Assembly (NCBI RefSeq): GCF_002080455.1
Contig: NZ_CP020555.1
Coordinates: 5,182,501 to 5,246,500 of the forward strand
DNA length: 64,000 nt
Source of the DNA: Streptomyces sp. Sge12
Lineage (GTDB): Bacteria; Actinomycetota; Actinomycetes; Streptomycetales; Streptomycetaceae
Direction: 5' to 3'
Under the pieces are notes generated by a model. That model worked only from the letters and a program-made list of their open reading frames with translations. It searched no databases and had not been told where the DNA came from. Positions 8,491 to 17,531 of the stretch are shown here, piece after piece; the first letter of the stretch is position 1, and every line of letters starts with the position of its first letter. Made by a program: the position numbers and the translations under genes.

Positions 8491-11400
8491 CTACGGGAGG
8501 ACCTTCTCGATCTGCACGCTGCCGGTGCCGGCGGCGGTGCCGCGGGCGTTGAGCAGCTGGACCTGGCCGAAGAACTGACGGCCCTCGGGGGCCGCGCTGT
8601 TGACCAGGACGTTCGCCGAGACCGGCGCGGTGGCGCCGTTGGCGAGGTTCACCGCGGCCGCCTCGTCGACCTGGACGGAGCCCAGGGCGGTCGAGAAGAA
8701 CACGTCACGGTAGTCGTACGTGGTGGAGCCGGACGGGACCGCGTAGCCCAGCACCTCGATGGTGTAGGTGCCGGCGGCCGGGTTGACGAGGCTCACGGCC
8801 TCCTCGGAGTCGCCGTCGGCGGAGGTGCCGACCTTGACGCCGTCCTTGTACACGTCCAGGTCGAGGTCGGCGCCCGTGTCGGACGTCTTACCGATGGCGA
8901 TGTCGAGGCGGGAGACGCCCGCGCCGATGGTGACCTCGGTGGTGTGGGTCTCACCGGTGGCGATGGTCGGCTTGGCGACCTTCGCGGAGCCGAGCGGGCC
9001 GCCCTTGAGCTTGCCGCCGGAGATGGCCGCGGCGTCGTTCTTGACGCTCCACTGGACCGGCGCCGGAGTGCCCTGCTTGACCTCGGGCAGGACCTTGACC
9101 GCGGGGTCGAAGGCCGCGCCGAGCACGGAGACGTCCAGCCGGTACGGGTTGTCGAGCAGCGGCGACGTACGGCGCGACTCGACCTCGATCTCCCAGACGC
9201 CCGGCTGCGGGTCGGCGTAGGAGCGCAGGTCGGGGCGGCAGGTGTTCGCCGGGTTGTTGTAGTTCGGGTAGCACTGCGTCGTCGCGCTGTCCTCGACACC
9301 CAGACCGTACGGGTGGATCGAGATGAAGCGGGTCTGGCTGCCCGGCTGCAGACCGCCGAGGGCGACCTCGAGGGTCTTGGCGCCCTGCGGGACGGTGACG
9401 AAGTACGACTTGTGGCTGTTGCGCTGCACCGAGGAGGTGTCCGAGAGCGTGAACGAGGGCTTCGCCAGCGGGGTCGCGGCGACGACCGTCGTCAGGATCT
9501 GCTTGTCGATGCCCTCGGTGGTCTCGTCGTCCAGCTGCAGGATGCCGCTGTGCACGCCGGCCGACGTGGCCTTGGCCTCGACCTTGATGGTGACGGGCTT
9601 GTTCAGCGGCAGCGTGACGTAGTCGTAGCCGCCGATGACCTTGAAGGTGCCGTCGTTGTTGCGCCAGGTCAGGTCGTGCCGGGTGCCGTACTTGACGCCC
9701 GTGGTGCGGGTGACGACGACGTCGTAGACCTTCTTCTGGCCGACCTTGAGGCCGCCCTCGCGGTCGTAGAGGCCGGTGCCGAAGCCCGGGGTCTTCAGGA
9801 ACTGGTCGATCGCGGTGTCGACCGGCGCCTTGACGGTGAACTCGTTCGCCTTGGCGTCGCGCTGGATGGACTCCCACGCGCCGATGACGTCGATCAGACC
9901 CGAGCCCTGGGCGTGCGCCGGGACGTCGGCGATCTTCTTCGCGGTGCTGGTGAGCGCGACCCGCAGGGAGGCCGGGGTCAGCTTGATGCCCTGCTGCTTC
10001 GCGGCCGAGATCAGCAGGGCGCTGGCGCCCGCCGCCTGCGGCGAGGACATCGAGGTGCCCTGGAGCATGCCGTAACCGGCCGGCAGGGTGTAGCCCGCCT
10101 CGGCGACCGGGGCGCCCGGCAGCCAGGTCTGGATGGTGTTGATGGCCGCGCCGGGGGCGGTGATGGTCGGCGTGAACCCGCCGTCCTCACGCGGACCGCG
10201 CGAGGAGAAGGGGAACATGTTGTACTTCTTGGCCACGCCGGAGCCGTAGTTGGCGGCCCAGGTCTCCTTGGAGACCGCGGCACCCACGGAGATGACCTTG
10301 TCCGCGAGACCGGGGTCGCCGATGGTGTTGACACCGGGGCCCTCGTTGCCCGCCGAGATGACGAGCTGGACACCGTAGGTGTCGATGAGGTTCTTGTAGA
10401 GCTCGGAGCGCGCGTTGTTGCCGTCGTTCAGCGCCGGGAGGCCGCCGATCGACATGTTGACGATGTCCACCCCGCGGTTGACGACGAGGTCGATCATGCC
10501 CTCGGTCAGCGCGATGTTGGTGCAGCCGCCGGACCAGGAGCAGGCGCGCGAGGAGACGAGCTTGGCGCCGGGCGCCTCGCCGTTCATCTTGCCGCCGAAG
10601 AGGCTGTTGGCGGCGGTGATGCCCGCGACGTGCGTGCCGTGCTCGGACTCGATGATGCCGACGTTGACGAAGTCGGCCTTCTTGCCGACCCAGTCACCGC
10701 CCAGCGGGTCCATCGGGACGTCCTTGCGGATCTCGATCACGAACGGGATGCGCTCGGCGACCTCGGTCGCCGGGTTGTCCGTGCCGAAGTAGCCGATCTG
10801 GTAGCCGTCCTTGTACGGCTTCATCGGCTCGTTGTTCGTGAAGTCGCCGTCCTGGTCGGTGTCGACGCGGACGGTGCCGGCCGCGGCGTCGTAGAGCAGG
10901 CCGAACCGGTCGGTGGTGTCCCCGTCCCGGTTGACGTCGCCCTTCATGTCACCGGTGGCGGTGATCGACTCGCTGAAGCGGCTCCACTGGAAGCTGCCCT
11001 CCGGGGCCTTCCAGCTCTGGCCGCCCGCGGTGAAGGTGCCGCCGGCGGAGGTGACCGGGGTGATCTGGGCGCGCCAGGTGGCGTCGTTGTCCGTGATCGG
11101 GTCGGTCGCCGTGACCCAGTCGACGATCTTGCGCTCGCCGGTGGTGGTCTTCTGCAGGGCCGGGTGGCCGAGGTCGACGCCCGAGTCCATGATGCCGATG
11201 GTCACGCCGCGGCCGTCGGCCTGCGGGTTGTCCTTCACGAAGTCGACCGCGCCCGTCTCGAAGGACGGGTTGTACGGGTTCTTCGCCGGGGTGTTCTTGT
11301 CCGGCGCCGCGTAGGTCTCGGCCGCGGTCTTCTTCACCGTGCCGCTCTCGCGGTCCGCGTCGGGGCGCGGGTCCGGCAGCTTGATCTCGTGCCGCAGGTC

Positions 11401-11814
11401 GATGCCGTGCACGGAGGACAGCTTGGCGGCCGCCTTCAGCGCGGCGTCCGCCTTGCCGGTGGGCAGGGTGGCGCGGACGTAGCCGAGCTTGTCGTACGTC
11501 TGGCCCACCGAGGCGCCCTGGACGGCGCCCAGCTGGTCGGCCACCTGCTTGGTCTGGCCGGGGGCCGTCGCGACCATGACGGTGACGTTCGCGTCACCCT
11601 TGGCCTTGGCCTCCTGGAGGAGCTCCGCATCGGCCGAACCGAGCTTCTGCTCCGCCGACTTGACGGCCGGCTTGGTGACCGGAGTGTCCGCGGCGGGGGC
11701 CGCGAAGACGGGCCCGGCGCCGGTTGCCGCGAGGGCGGCGACCAGGCCGGCCGCGGCCGCGACGCGCGCGACGCGTCTGGCCCCGGTTATGGAGCTGGGG
11801 GATTCGAGGGTCAT
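8491..11814 (-). CDS. Secreted subtilisin-like (S8) serine protease, multidomain
   Basis: About 1107 residues. An Arg-containing signal peptide ends near VFA-APAAD (about residue 38-40). A propeptide-like segment (about 50-140) precedes the S8 catalytic domain. The triad is Asp210 (IGIMDSGVDLGH), His392 (EHGTHVAG) and Ser588 (GTSMSSP). A large insert between Asp and His includes DxDxD-like segments (DVNRDGDTTD, DTDQDGDFTN), possibly calcium-binding. The last 400 residues are beta-rich and resemble the Ig-like and prepeptidase-type domains of secreted actinobacterial proteases. The start is the second in-frame ATG (11814), which has AGGGA upstream; 11820 is also possible. The converging M28 gene suggests joint protein scavenging. 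Confidence 0.92.
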   Translation of the reverse strand: MTLESPSSITGARRVARVAAAAGLVAALAATGAGPVFAAPAADTPVTKPAVKSAEQKLGSADAELLQEAKAKGDANVTVMVATAPGQTKQVADQLGAVQGASVGQTYDKLGYVRATLPTGKADAALKAAAKLSSVHGIDLRHEIKLPDPRPDADRESGTVKKTAAETYAAPDKNTPAKNPYNPSFETGAVDFVKDNPQADGRGVTIGIMDSGVDLGHPALQKTTTGERKIVDWVTATDPITDNDATWRAQITPVTSAGGTFTAGGQSWKAPEGSFQWSRFSESITATGDMKGDVNRDGDTTDRFGLLYDAAAGTVRVDTDQDGDFTNNEPMKPYKDGYQIGYFGTDNPATEVAERIPFVIEIRKDVPMDPLGGDWVGKKADFVNVGIIESEHGTHVAGITAANSLFGGKMNGEAPGAKLVSSRACSWSGGCTNIALTEGMIDLVVNRGVDIVNMSIGGLPALNDGNNARSELYKNLIDTYGVQLVISAGNEGPGVNTIGDPGLADKVISVGAAVSKETWAANYGSGVAKKYNMFPFSSRGPREDGGFTPTITAPGAAINTIQTWLPGAPVAEAGYTLPAGYGMLQGTSMSSPQAAGASALLISAAKQQGIKLTPASLRVALTSTAKKIADVPAHAQGSGLIDVIGAWESIQRDAKANEFTVKAPVDTAIDQFLKTPGFGTGLYDREGGLKVGQKKVYDVVVTRTTGVKYGTRHDLTWRNNDGTFKVIGGYDYVTLPLNKPVTIKVEAKATSAGVHSGILQLDDETTEGIDKQILTTVVAATPLAKPSFTLSDTSSVQRNSHKSYFVTVPQGAKTLEVALGGLQPGSQTRFISIHPYGLGVEDSATTQCYPNYNNPANTCRPDLRSYADPQPGVWEIEVESRRTSPLLDNPYRLDVSVLGAAFDPAVKVLPEVKQGTPAPVQWSVKNDAAAISGGKLKGGPLGSAKVAKPTIATGETHTTEVTIGAGVSRLDIAIGKTSDTGADLDLDVYKDGVKVGTSADGDSEEAVSLVNPAAGTYTIEVLGYAVPSGSTTYDYRDVFFSTALGSVQVDEAAAVNLANGATAPVSANVLVNSAAPEGRQFFGQVQLLNARGTAAGTGSVQIEKVLP

Positions 11815-12087
11815 CAGCATCCCTGGTAAGTGAAAGATACGGTCCGGATTTCGGTGCCGGATGACCGGTCAGCTTGGCCTACGTGACAGCTCTTTGGGGA
11901 GGGTTGTCATTGACCGAGACCTGTCATGGCGCACTTCCGCCAGCGCGAGCAATGCGCCAGTGCGACCCAACCGGGGCACAGCGGTGCGAAACACGGCGGC
12001 TGCTGGGTCTATTTATCGACTTGATGGCCATGCGGCAGCGCCGGGACGCGACTGCGCCCCGGCGCGGGTGTGACAGATTCCGTCCGC

Positions 12088-12648
12088 TCAGCGCTCGCGC
12101 GTGCGCGCGTAGTGGCGCGAGGCCTTCGCGCGGTTTCCGCAGGCGGCCATCGAGCACCAGCGCCGGGTGCCGTTGCGCGAGACGTCGAAGAAGCGCAGGA
12201 CGCAGGTCTCGGACGCGCAGGTGCGGATCCGCTCGGGCGCGGAGCCCAGCAGGTCGAGGAAGTCGCGCGCCGCCGTCCAGGCCGGCCCCCAGGCCGGATC
12301 GGCGAACTCGGCGCGCTCGCCCGGGCCTTCGGCGGTCAGGGTGGCCCGGATGCGGCCGTGCTCCAGTACGGCGTCGACCAGGGTGCGGGCGCTCTCGTCG
12401 GCGGGGTCCGCGACCGCGCGGGACAGTGCCTCGCGGGCGGTCAGCAGGTGGACGAGGGTCGCCGCGTCGGCGCGGAAGCGGCCGGCCAGGCCGGTGCTCT
12501 CCAGCCAGACCGCGAGCCCCTGCACCCGGGTGAGCCCGGCCGCGCCGGCGAACAGGTCCAGCGGTTCGCCGTCGGCGACCCAGCGGGTGTTGAGCAGGTC
12601 GAGGGCGATCGGCTCCCCGGTCAGGGGTCGTGGATCCACTGCCGTCAT
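12088..12648 (-). CDS. CGNR zinc-finger (ABATE-domain) DNA-binding regulator
   Basis: A 186-residue protein. The N-terminal half (LDLLNTRW...) is an ABATE-type putative stress-sensing domain. The C-terminus is a CGNR zinc finger with ligands in CASETC (about residues 144-149) and CSMAACGN (about 165-172), then a basic tail (RAKASRHYARTRER) for DNA contact. It is divergent from a pyridoxamine-phosphate-oxidase-family gene and shares a 137-bp intergenic region holding a perfect palindrome over a promoter, so control of that neighbour is likely. Family targets are poorly known and the ligand is unknown. Confidence 0.88.
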   Translation of the reverse strand: MTAVDPRPLTGEPIALDLLNTRWVADGEPLDLFAGAAGLTRVQGLAVWLESTGLAGRFRADAATLVHLLTAREALSRAVADPADESARTLVDAVLEHGRIRATLTAEGPGERAEFADPAWGPAWTAARDFLDLLGSAPERIRTCASETCVLRFFDVSRNGTRRWCSMAACGNRAKASRHYARTRER

Positions 12649-12703
12649 GTCCCGCTCGCCCCTCTCAGGCCGCCCCGCTAACCCCTTAAGGGTACGTGAG
12701 CGG

Positions 12704-12747
12704 TTGACCCCTCGCTCCTAACCTCTTACTCTGGATTCAGAGGTTAG
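12704..12747 (+). promoter_or_regulatory. Promoter and overlapping palindromic operator of the PPOX gene
   Basis: TTGACC (12704-12709), a 17-bp spacer and TACTCT (12727-12732) form a good sigma-70-type promoter pointing at the PPOX gene. A perfect 9-bp inverted repeat, CTAACCTCT (12718-12726) and AGAGGTTAG (12739-12747), brackets the -10 box with a 12-bp gap. A regulator bound there would block initiation; the divergent CGNR protein is the obvious candidate. Confidence 0.65.
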
Positions 12748-12785
12748 GTATGGATGGGTGTGCCATTCCCTGCGGAAGGACCGTC

Positions 12786-13676
12786 ATGATCTCCGGGGCG
12801 TACCACTGGGGCGCGCTGGCCGTGCAGGAGCGGGTCGGCGTACGGGACCTCGCCGAGCACGTCGGACGCTCGATCGGCGCGGGCATCGGCGATGTCGCCG
12901 CGGCCTTCCTGGGACTCCAGCCGCACCTGGTCGTCGGCGCCGCCGACGGCGCGGGGCGTGTGTGGGCCTCCCTGCTCACCGGCCCGCCGGGTCTCGTACG
13001 GGCCACCGGGCCGGACCGGATCGTGGTCGCCTCCGGGCCGCCGGAGGGCGACCCGCTCGCCGAGGCGCTGGCCACGGCGGGGACCCGGGTGGGGAGCATC
13101 GCGCTCGACCCGCGCACCCGGCGCCGGATGCGGCTGAACGGAACCCTCGCGGTGACGCGGCGGGGCTTCGCCGTCGAGGCGGAACAGGTCTTCGCCAACT
13201 GCCCGAAGTACATCCAGCGGCGCAGGCCGCTGGAGCTGGCCGGGCAGGGGGCGGGTGTCGTACGGCGCGGGGACGCGCTGACCCCCGGCCAGCAGCGGAC
13301 CGTGCGCGGCGCCGACACCTTCTTCATCGCCACGACGGCGGAGGCGGACGGGGTGGACGCCAGTCACCGCGGCGGGCTGCCGGGCTTCGTCGAGGTGCTC
13401 TCGCCGGTCGAGCTGGCCTGGCCGGACTATGCGGGCAACGCCATGTTCCTGACCCTGGGGAACCTGACGGCCGATCCGCGGGCCGGGCTGCTCTTCCCGG
13501 ACTGGGAGAGCGGGGCGGTCCTGCAGCTCAGCGGCCGGGCCCGGACGGAATTCGGGGCCGACGGGAGTCGCCGGACCCGCTTCCGGGTGGAGTCGGTGGT
13601 GGAGGGCGTGCACCCGGGGCGGCTGCTGTGGAGCACCCCGGAGTACTCGCCTCACCTGGGCAGGACCACCAGGTAG
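12786..13676 (+). CDS. Pyridoxamine 5'-phosphate oxidase-family flavin-binding protein
   Basis: A 296-residue soluble protein starting MISGAYHWGALAVQERVG. ATG 12786 is chosen because GGAAGGA lies six bases upstream. The central to C-terminal part (ANCPKYIQRR; TFFIATTAEADGVDASHRGG; GNAMFLTLGNLTADPRAGLLFPDWESGAVLQLSGRA) is the split-barrel FMN-binding fold of the pyridoxamine-phosphate-oxidase-like superfamily. The family includes flavin reductases and F420-linked oxidoreductases, so the reaction is not fixed. It is divergent from a CGNR regulator and overlaps the converging gene downstream by 25 bp. Confidence 0.85.
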   Translation: MISGAYHWGALAVQERVGVRDLAEHVGRSIGAGIGDVAAAFLGLQPHLVVGAADGAGRVWASLLTGPPGLVRATGPDRIVVASGPPEGDPLAEALATAGTRVGSIALDPRTRRRMRLNGTLAVTRRGFAVEAEQVFANCPKYIQRRRPLELAGQGAGVVRRGDALTPGQQRTVRGADTFFIATTAEADGVDASHRGGLPGFVEVLSPVELAWPDYAGNAMFLTLGNLTADPRAGLLFPDWESGAVLQLSGRARTEFGADGSRRTRFRVESVVEGVHPGRLLWSTPEYSPHLGRTTR

Positions 13677-14614
13677 GCGGCGGGTTCCCGGTCGTCGGAG
13701 GCGGTCAGGGCGGTACGGATGACCGCCGCCTGCTGCTCGGGCCAGTCGCGGAGCTTGCGCGGGGTGATGTGGAGGACGGTGACCCCGAGCCGCTCCAGCG
13801 TCTCGCGCTTGCGCACGGACTCGGACCACTGCTCGTCCTCGCCCTGGCGCGGGGCGCGGGTGTCGATCTCCACGGCGACGGCGTGCTCGGGCCAGTACGC
13901 GTCGACCCCGCCGAGGTGCGGACCGCCGGGCAGCCGCAGGTCGACGTTCCAGACGGGGTCGGGAAGCTCGTAGCCCCGTACGACGTGGTACAGCCGGTCC
14001 TCGGCGATGGCCCGGCCCTCCGCGAGCAGCGACTCCACCGCGTCGACCACGTGCGGGCGGTTCAGCAGCCGGGCCACCGTCAGCTCCCGTACGACGGCGG
14101 CCGGTTCGCAGTGCCCGCCGCGAACGGCCTCGCTCAGCAGGCGGCGCACGGTGGCGGCGTCGGAGAGCTGGGTGACGGCATCGGCGACGGCCCGGGCGAC
14201 GGGCGCCACCGGCAGCCCGGTCACCTCCTGGGAACGCGGCGGGGTGTGCGTCCGTACGATCCGCACGTCCCCGGTGGAGCGCAGCCGCCGGGTGCCCGGC
14301 ACCAGGACGTCGATGTGCGAGAGGGCGAGCAGTGCGGGCGCGGAGCCGAACCGGTACAGCGCGAGCGCCGCGAGCCCGGTGATCATGGCCTCGCCGCCGC
14401 CGCGCCGGCCCGCGTACAGCAGGGCGGCGTGCAGCCGCTCCTCGCTGGTCGCCGGGCCGGAGTGGAGGAGGAACACCCCGGGCAGGATCTGCTGCCAGGG
14501 CCGCTCGGCCGCGTCGGAGGCGGTGACGCCGTGCTCGCGCAGCTGGGCGAGGGTCAGCACGCGGGGGCGGCTGCCGGTGAGGTGCGCGAGGGGGAGGGGT
14601 GCGTTGTGGTTCAT
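13652..14614 (-). CDS. AbiEi-antitoxin-like protein with C-terminal nuclease-like fold
   Basis: A 320-residue protein. The N-terminal region (LTLAQLREHGVTASDAAERPWQQILPGVFLLHSGP) resembles the winged-helix domain of type IV AbiEi antitoxins. The C-terminal 100 residues (GGVDAYWPEHAVAVEIDTRAPRQ..VRKRETLERLGVTVLHITPRKL) resemble the Vsr/DUF559 restriction-endonuclease fold with a V-E-x-D core. No AbiEii nucleotidyltransferase toxin lies next to it, so a defence role is unproven. It converges on the PPOX gene with a 25-bp overlap. Family assignment is by eye and moderate. Confidence 0.7.
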   Translation of the reverse strand: MNHNAPLPLAHLTGSRPRVLTLAQLREHGVTASDAAERPWQQILPGVFLLHSGPATSEERLHAALLYAGRRGGGEAMITGLAALALYRFGSAPALLALSHIDVLVPGTRRLRSTGDVRIVRTHTPPRSQEVTGLPVAPVARAVADAVTQLSDAATVRRLLSEAVRGGHCEPAAVVRELTVARLLNRPHVVDAVESLLAEGRAIAEDRLYHVVRGYELPDPVWNVDLRLPGGPHLGGVDAYWPEHAVAVEIDTRAPRQGEDEQWSESVRKRETLERLGVTVLHITPRKLRDWPEQQAAVIRTALTASDDREPAAYLVVLPR

Positions 14615-14743
14615 GACGCGGTGATTCCCTCAGGCCATGGCCTTGCTAACCCCTGTTACACGCTCGTCGACAAATCCGGACAAGCTGGGGCTAAAGTACG
14701 GGCGTTCGACTGCCGATGGGGTGCGCCCATGTGGGGGACCCGG

Positions 14744-14817
14744 CCCTCGAACGCCGGGCGGCTGGAAGATCCAGCCTCGCCGGCGTTCGAGGCGCGGGGT
14801 CCGGGGCGGAGCCCCGG
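14744..14817. repeat. Streptomyces intergenic hairpin repeat, copy 2
   Basis: Left arm CCTCGAACGCCGGGCGGCTGGA pairs imperfectly with TCCAGCCTCGCCGGCGTTCG. CCGGGGC/GCCCCGG (14801-14817) forms the same tail hairpin as in copy 1 (2702-2819). It sits just downstream of the second pepN, as copy 1 sits just downstream of the first. Confidence 0.7.
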
Positions 14818-14832
14818 CAACGGCGCCGCAGG

Positions 14833-17391
14833 CTAGTTGCCCGCCGCCGCGTCGCAGGCCTGGGCGCGCAGGGCCCTGGCCAGGTCGTCGCGGGCCTCGA
14901 CGACCAGACGGCGCAGGGCCGGAGCCGCACCGGCATGCGCGGCGAGCCACGCGTCAGTGGCGTCGATCGTGGCCGAGTCGGCCTGCAGCGACGGGTACAG
15001 CCCCTTCACCACGTCCATCCCGATCTGGATCGACCGGTCCGCCCACACCCGCTCGATCACGTCGAAGTACCGCCCCGCGTACGCCGCCAGCAGGCCGCGC
15101 TGCGAGGACTGCTGCATGCCCGCGATCGTCGCCTCCACCAGCGCGTTGGACAGCGCGTCCGACTCGACCACCGCCGCCCACGCCTGGTCCTTCACCGCCT
15201 GCGAGGGCCGCGCCGCCAGGCACCGCACCTGGTGCCGCTTGCCCGAGGCCGTGTCGTCGCGCGCCAGTTCGGCGGCGAGCACGCCCTCGTCCACCGCCCC
15301 GTGCGCGGTCAGCGGGCGCAGGAAGTCCCAGCGCAGCTCCTGGTCCACGTCCAGCCCGTCGATCCGGGCCGACCCCTCCAGCAGGCCCAGCAGCAGCTGG
15401 AAGTCGCCCTCCGTCGCCGCGCTCGCCGCGAAGAAGCGGGCCCAGGTCAGCTGGTGCTCCGACCCCGGCGCCGCGACCCGCAGTTCGTGCAGCGCGCCCG
15501 CCGCCAGCTCCCGGCCGCCCTGCTCGCGCCAGTCCGGGGCCGCGTAGTGGGTGACCGAGCTCAGCGCCTGCGCGTGCAGCTGCTGCAGGACGCCGACGTC
15601 CGTCTCCCGGCCCGCGTGGGCCAGTACCAGCGAGACGAAGTCGCGCGCCGGCATCAGGCCGTCGCGCGTCAGGTTCCACAGCGCCGACCAGCTCAGCGCC
15701 CGCGCGAGCGGGTCCGTCAGGTCGCCGAGGTGGGCCCGCAGGGTGTCCAGGGAGCCCTCGTCGAAGCGGATCTTGCAGTAGGTGAGGTCCTCGTCGTTGA
15801 CCAGGACCAGGTCGGGCCGCTCCGTGCCCGCGAGCTCCGCGACGACCGTCCGCGCACCCGACACGTCCGCGTCGGCCCGGGCGTAGCGCACCAGGGCCCC
15901 GTCGGACTCCAGCCGGTACAGGCCCACCGCGACCCGGTGCGGGCGCAGCTCGTCACCCTCCTGCACGACGGCCAGTTCCGTCACGCGGCCGCCCGCGTCA
16001 TAGGTGAGCACCGGGGTCAGGGCGTTCACCCCGGCGGTCTGCAGCCAGGCCCGCGACCATGTCGCCATGTCCCGGCCGGAGACCTCCGCGAGCACGGACA
16101 GCAGGTCGTCGAGCGTGGTGTTCCCGTAGGCGTTGGCCTTGAAGTAGCGCCGCGCGCCCTCCAGGAAGGCGTCCCGGCCCACGTAGGCGACCAGTTGCTT
16201 GAGCACCGCCGCGCCCTTGGCGTAGGTGATGCCGTCGAAGTTCAGCTTGGCGTCCTCCAGGTCACGGATGTCGGCCGTGATCGGGTGGGTGGACGGCAGC
16301 TGGTCGGCCCGGTAGGCCCACGCCTTGCGGTTGTTGGCGAAGGTGACCCACGCCTGGTCGAAGCGGGTGGCCTCGACCAGTCCGAAGGAGCCCATGAAGT
16401 CGGCGAAGGACTCCTTCAGCCACAGGTCGTCCCACCACTTCATGGTGACCAGGTCGCCGAACCACATGTGCGCCATCTCGTGCAGGATGACGTTCGCGCG
16501 CCGCTCGTAGGAGGCCTGCGTGACCTTGCCGCGGAAGATGTACTCCTCGCGGAAGGTCACCAGCCCCGGGTTCTCCATCGCGCCCAGGTTGTACTCCGGC
16601 ACGAAGGCCTGGTCGTACTTCCCGAAGGGGTACGGGTAGTCGAAGATCTCGTGGAACAGGTCGAAGCCCTGCTTGGTGACGAGGAAGACGTCGTCCGCGT
16701 CGAAGTGCTTCGCCAGCCCCTTGCGGCACATCGCGCCCAGCGGGATCGTCAGGTCCCCGCGGGTGTAGGAGTCCGTGACGTAGTGGTAGGGGCCCGCGAC
16801 CACGCACGTGATGTACGTGGAGATGGGCGCGGTCTCGGCGAACCGCCACACGCCCGCCTCGCGGGACTCCTCCGCCCCGTTGCTCCACACCTGCCAGCCC
16901 TCGGGGGCGGTCACCTCGAAGCGGTACGGGGCCTTGAGGTCGGGCTGCTCGAAGTTCGCGTACACCCGCCGGGCGTCGGCCGGCTCGTACTGGGTGTAGA
17001 GGTAGACCTCGCCGTCCTCCGGGTCGACGAAGCGGTGCAGGCCCTCGCCCGTCCGGCTGTAGGCGCAGTTCGCGTCCACCACGAGGACGTTCTCGGCGGC
17101 CAGGCCGTCGAGGGCGATCCGGGCGCCGTCGAAGACCGCGGCCACGTCCAGCGCGCGCCCGTTGAGGGTCACGGTGTTCACCGAAGGGGCGATCAGGTCC
17201 GCGAAGGTGGAGGAGCCGGCGGCCGCCGCCCGGAAGCGGATCGTCGTCACCGAGCGGAAGGTCCGCGGACCCTCGGCCGGTTCGGCCTCGTCCACCGCGG
17301 ACCGGATGTCGAGGACCACCTCGTACCCGTCGACGGACAGCAGATCGGCCCGCTCGTGGGCCTCCTCGCGGGACAGATTCTCTCCGGGCAC
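14833..17391 (-). CDS. pepN: Aminopeptidase N (M1 family), copy 2
   Basis: An 852-residue M1 zinc aminopeptidase, paralogous to the gene at 2884-5478. GAMEN is at residues 270-274, HEMAH at 304-308 and the third zinc ligand is Glu327 in WLKESFADF. The C-terminal half is an ERAP1-like helical domain. GTG 17391 (VPGENLSREEA) follows an AAGGAG by five bases; the frame is open 34 codons further, but that part reads as upstream DNA. The two copies share architecture and start context but differ around the active site (ELAHMWFGDLVTMEWWND versus EMAHMWFGDLVTMKWWDD). Specificities may differ. It is divergent from a DsbA-like gene. Confidence 0.94.
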   Translation of the reverse strand: MPGENLSREEAHERADLLSVDGYEVVLDIRSAVDEAEPAEGPRTFRSVTTIRFRAAAAGSSTFADLIAPSVNTVTLNGRALDVAAVFDGARIALDGLAAENVLVVDANCAYSRTGEGLHRFVDPEDGEVYLYTQYEPADARRVYANFEQPDLKAPYRFEVTAPEGWQVWSNGAEESREAGVWRFAETAPISTYITCVVAGPYHYVTDSYTRGDLTIPLGAMCRKGLAKHFDADDVFLVTKQGFDLFHEIFDYPYPFGKYDQAFVPEYNLGAMENPGLVTFREEYIFRGKVTQASYERRANVILHEMAHMWFGDLVTMKWWDDLWLKESFADFMGSFGLVEATRFDQAWVTFANNRKAWAYRADQLPSTHPITADIRDLEDAKLNFDGITYAKGAAVLKQLVAYVGRDAFLEGARRYFKANAYGNTTLDDLLSVLAEVSGRDMATWSRAWLQTAGVNALTPVLTYDAGGRVTELAVVQEGDELRPHRVAVGLYRLESDGALVRYARADADVSGARTVVAELAGTERPDLVLVNDEDLTYCKIRFDEGSLDTLRAHLGDLTDPLARALSWSALWNLTRDGLMPARDFVSLVLAHAGRETDVGVLQQLHAQALSSVTHYAAPDWREQGGRELAAGALHELRVAAPGSEHQLTWARFFAASAATEGDFQLLLGLLEGSARIDGLDVDQELRWDFLRPLTAHGAVDEGVLAAELARDDTASGKRHQVRCLAARPSQAVKDQAWAAVVESDALSNALVEATIAGMQQSSQRGLLAAYAGRYFDVIERVWADRSIQIGMDVVKGLYPSLQADSATIDATDAWLAAHAGAAPALRRLVVEARDDLARALRAQACDAAAGN

Positions 17392-17531
17392 GTGCACTCC
17401 TTCGTGCGTGATCGCGTTCTTGGGTCGAATCCTCGCACGAGGGAATGCGCGCCACTCCGTACTGGTTGGTGACGGGGAACGTGAGCTCAGCAATGCCCTT
17501 TTTGCGACCCATGCCGAGACTGAGGAGAGAC

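Noticed and set aside
8944..11829. Very long open frame antisense to the S8 protease, and similar ones opposite valS, rne and pepN
   Set aside because: High G+C genes leave antisense frames open. The translations are Arg/Gly/Asp-rich with no family motifs, and the third-position pattern belongs to the sense gene.
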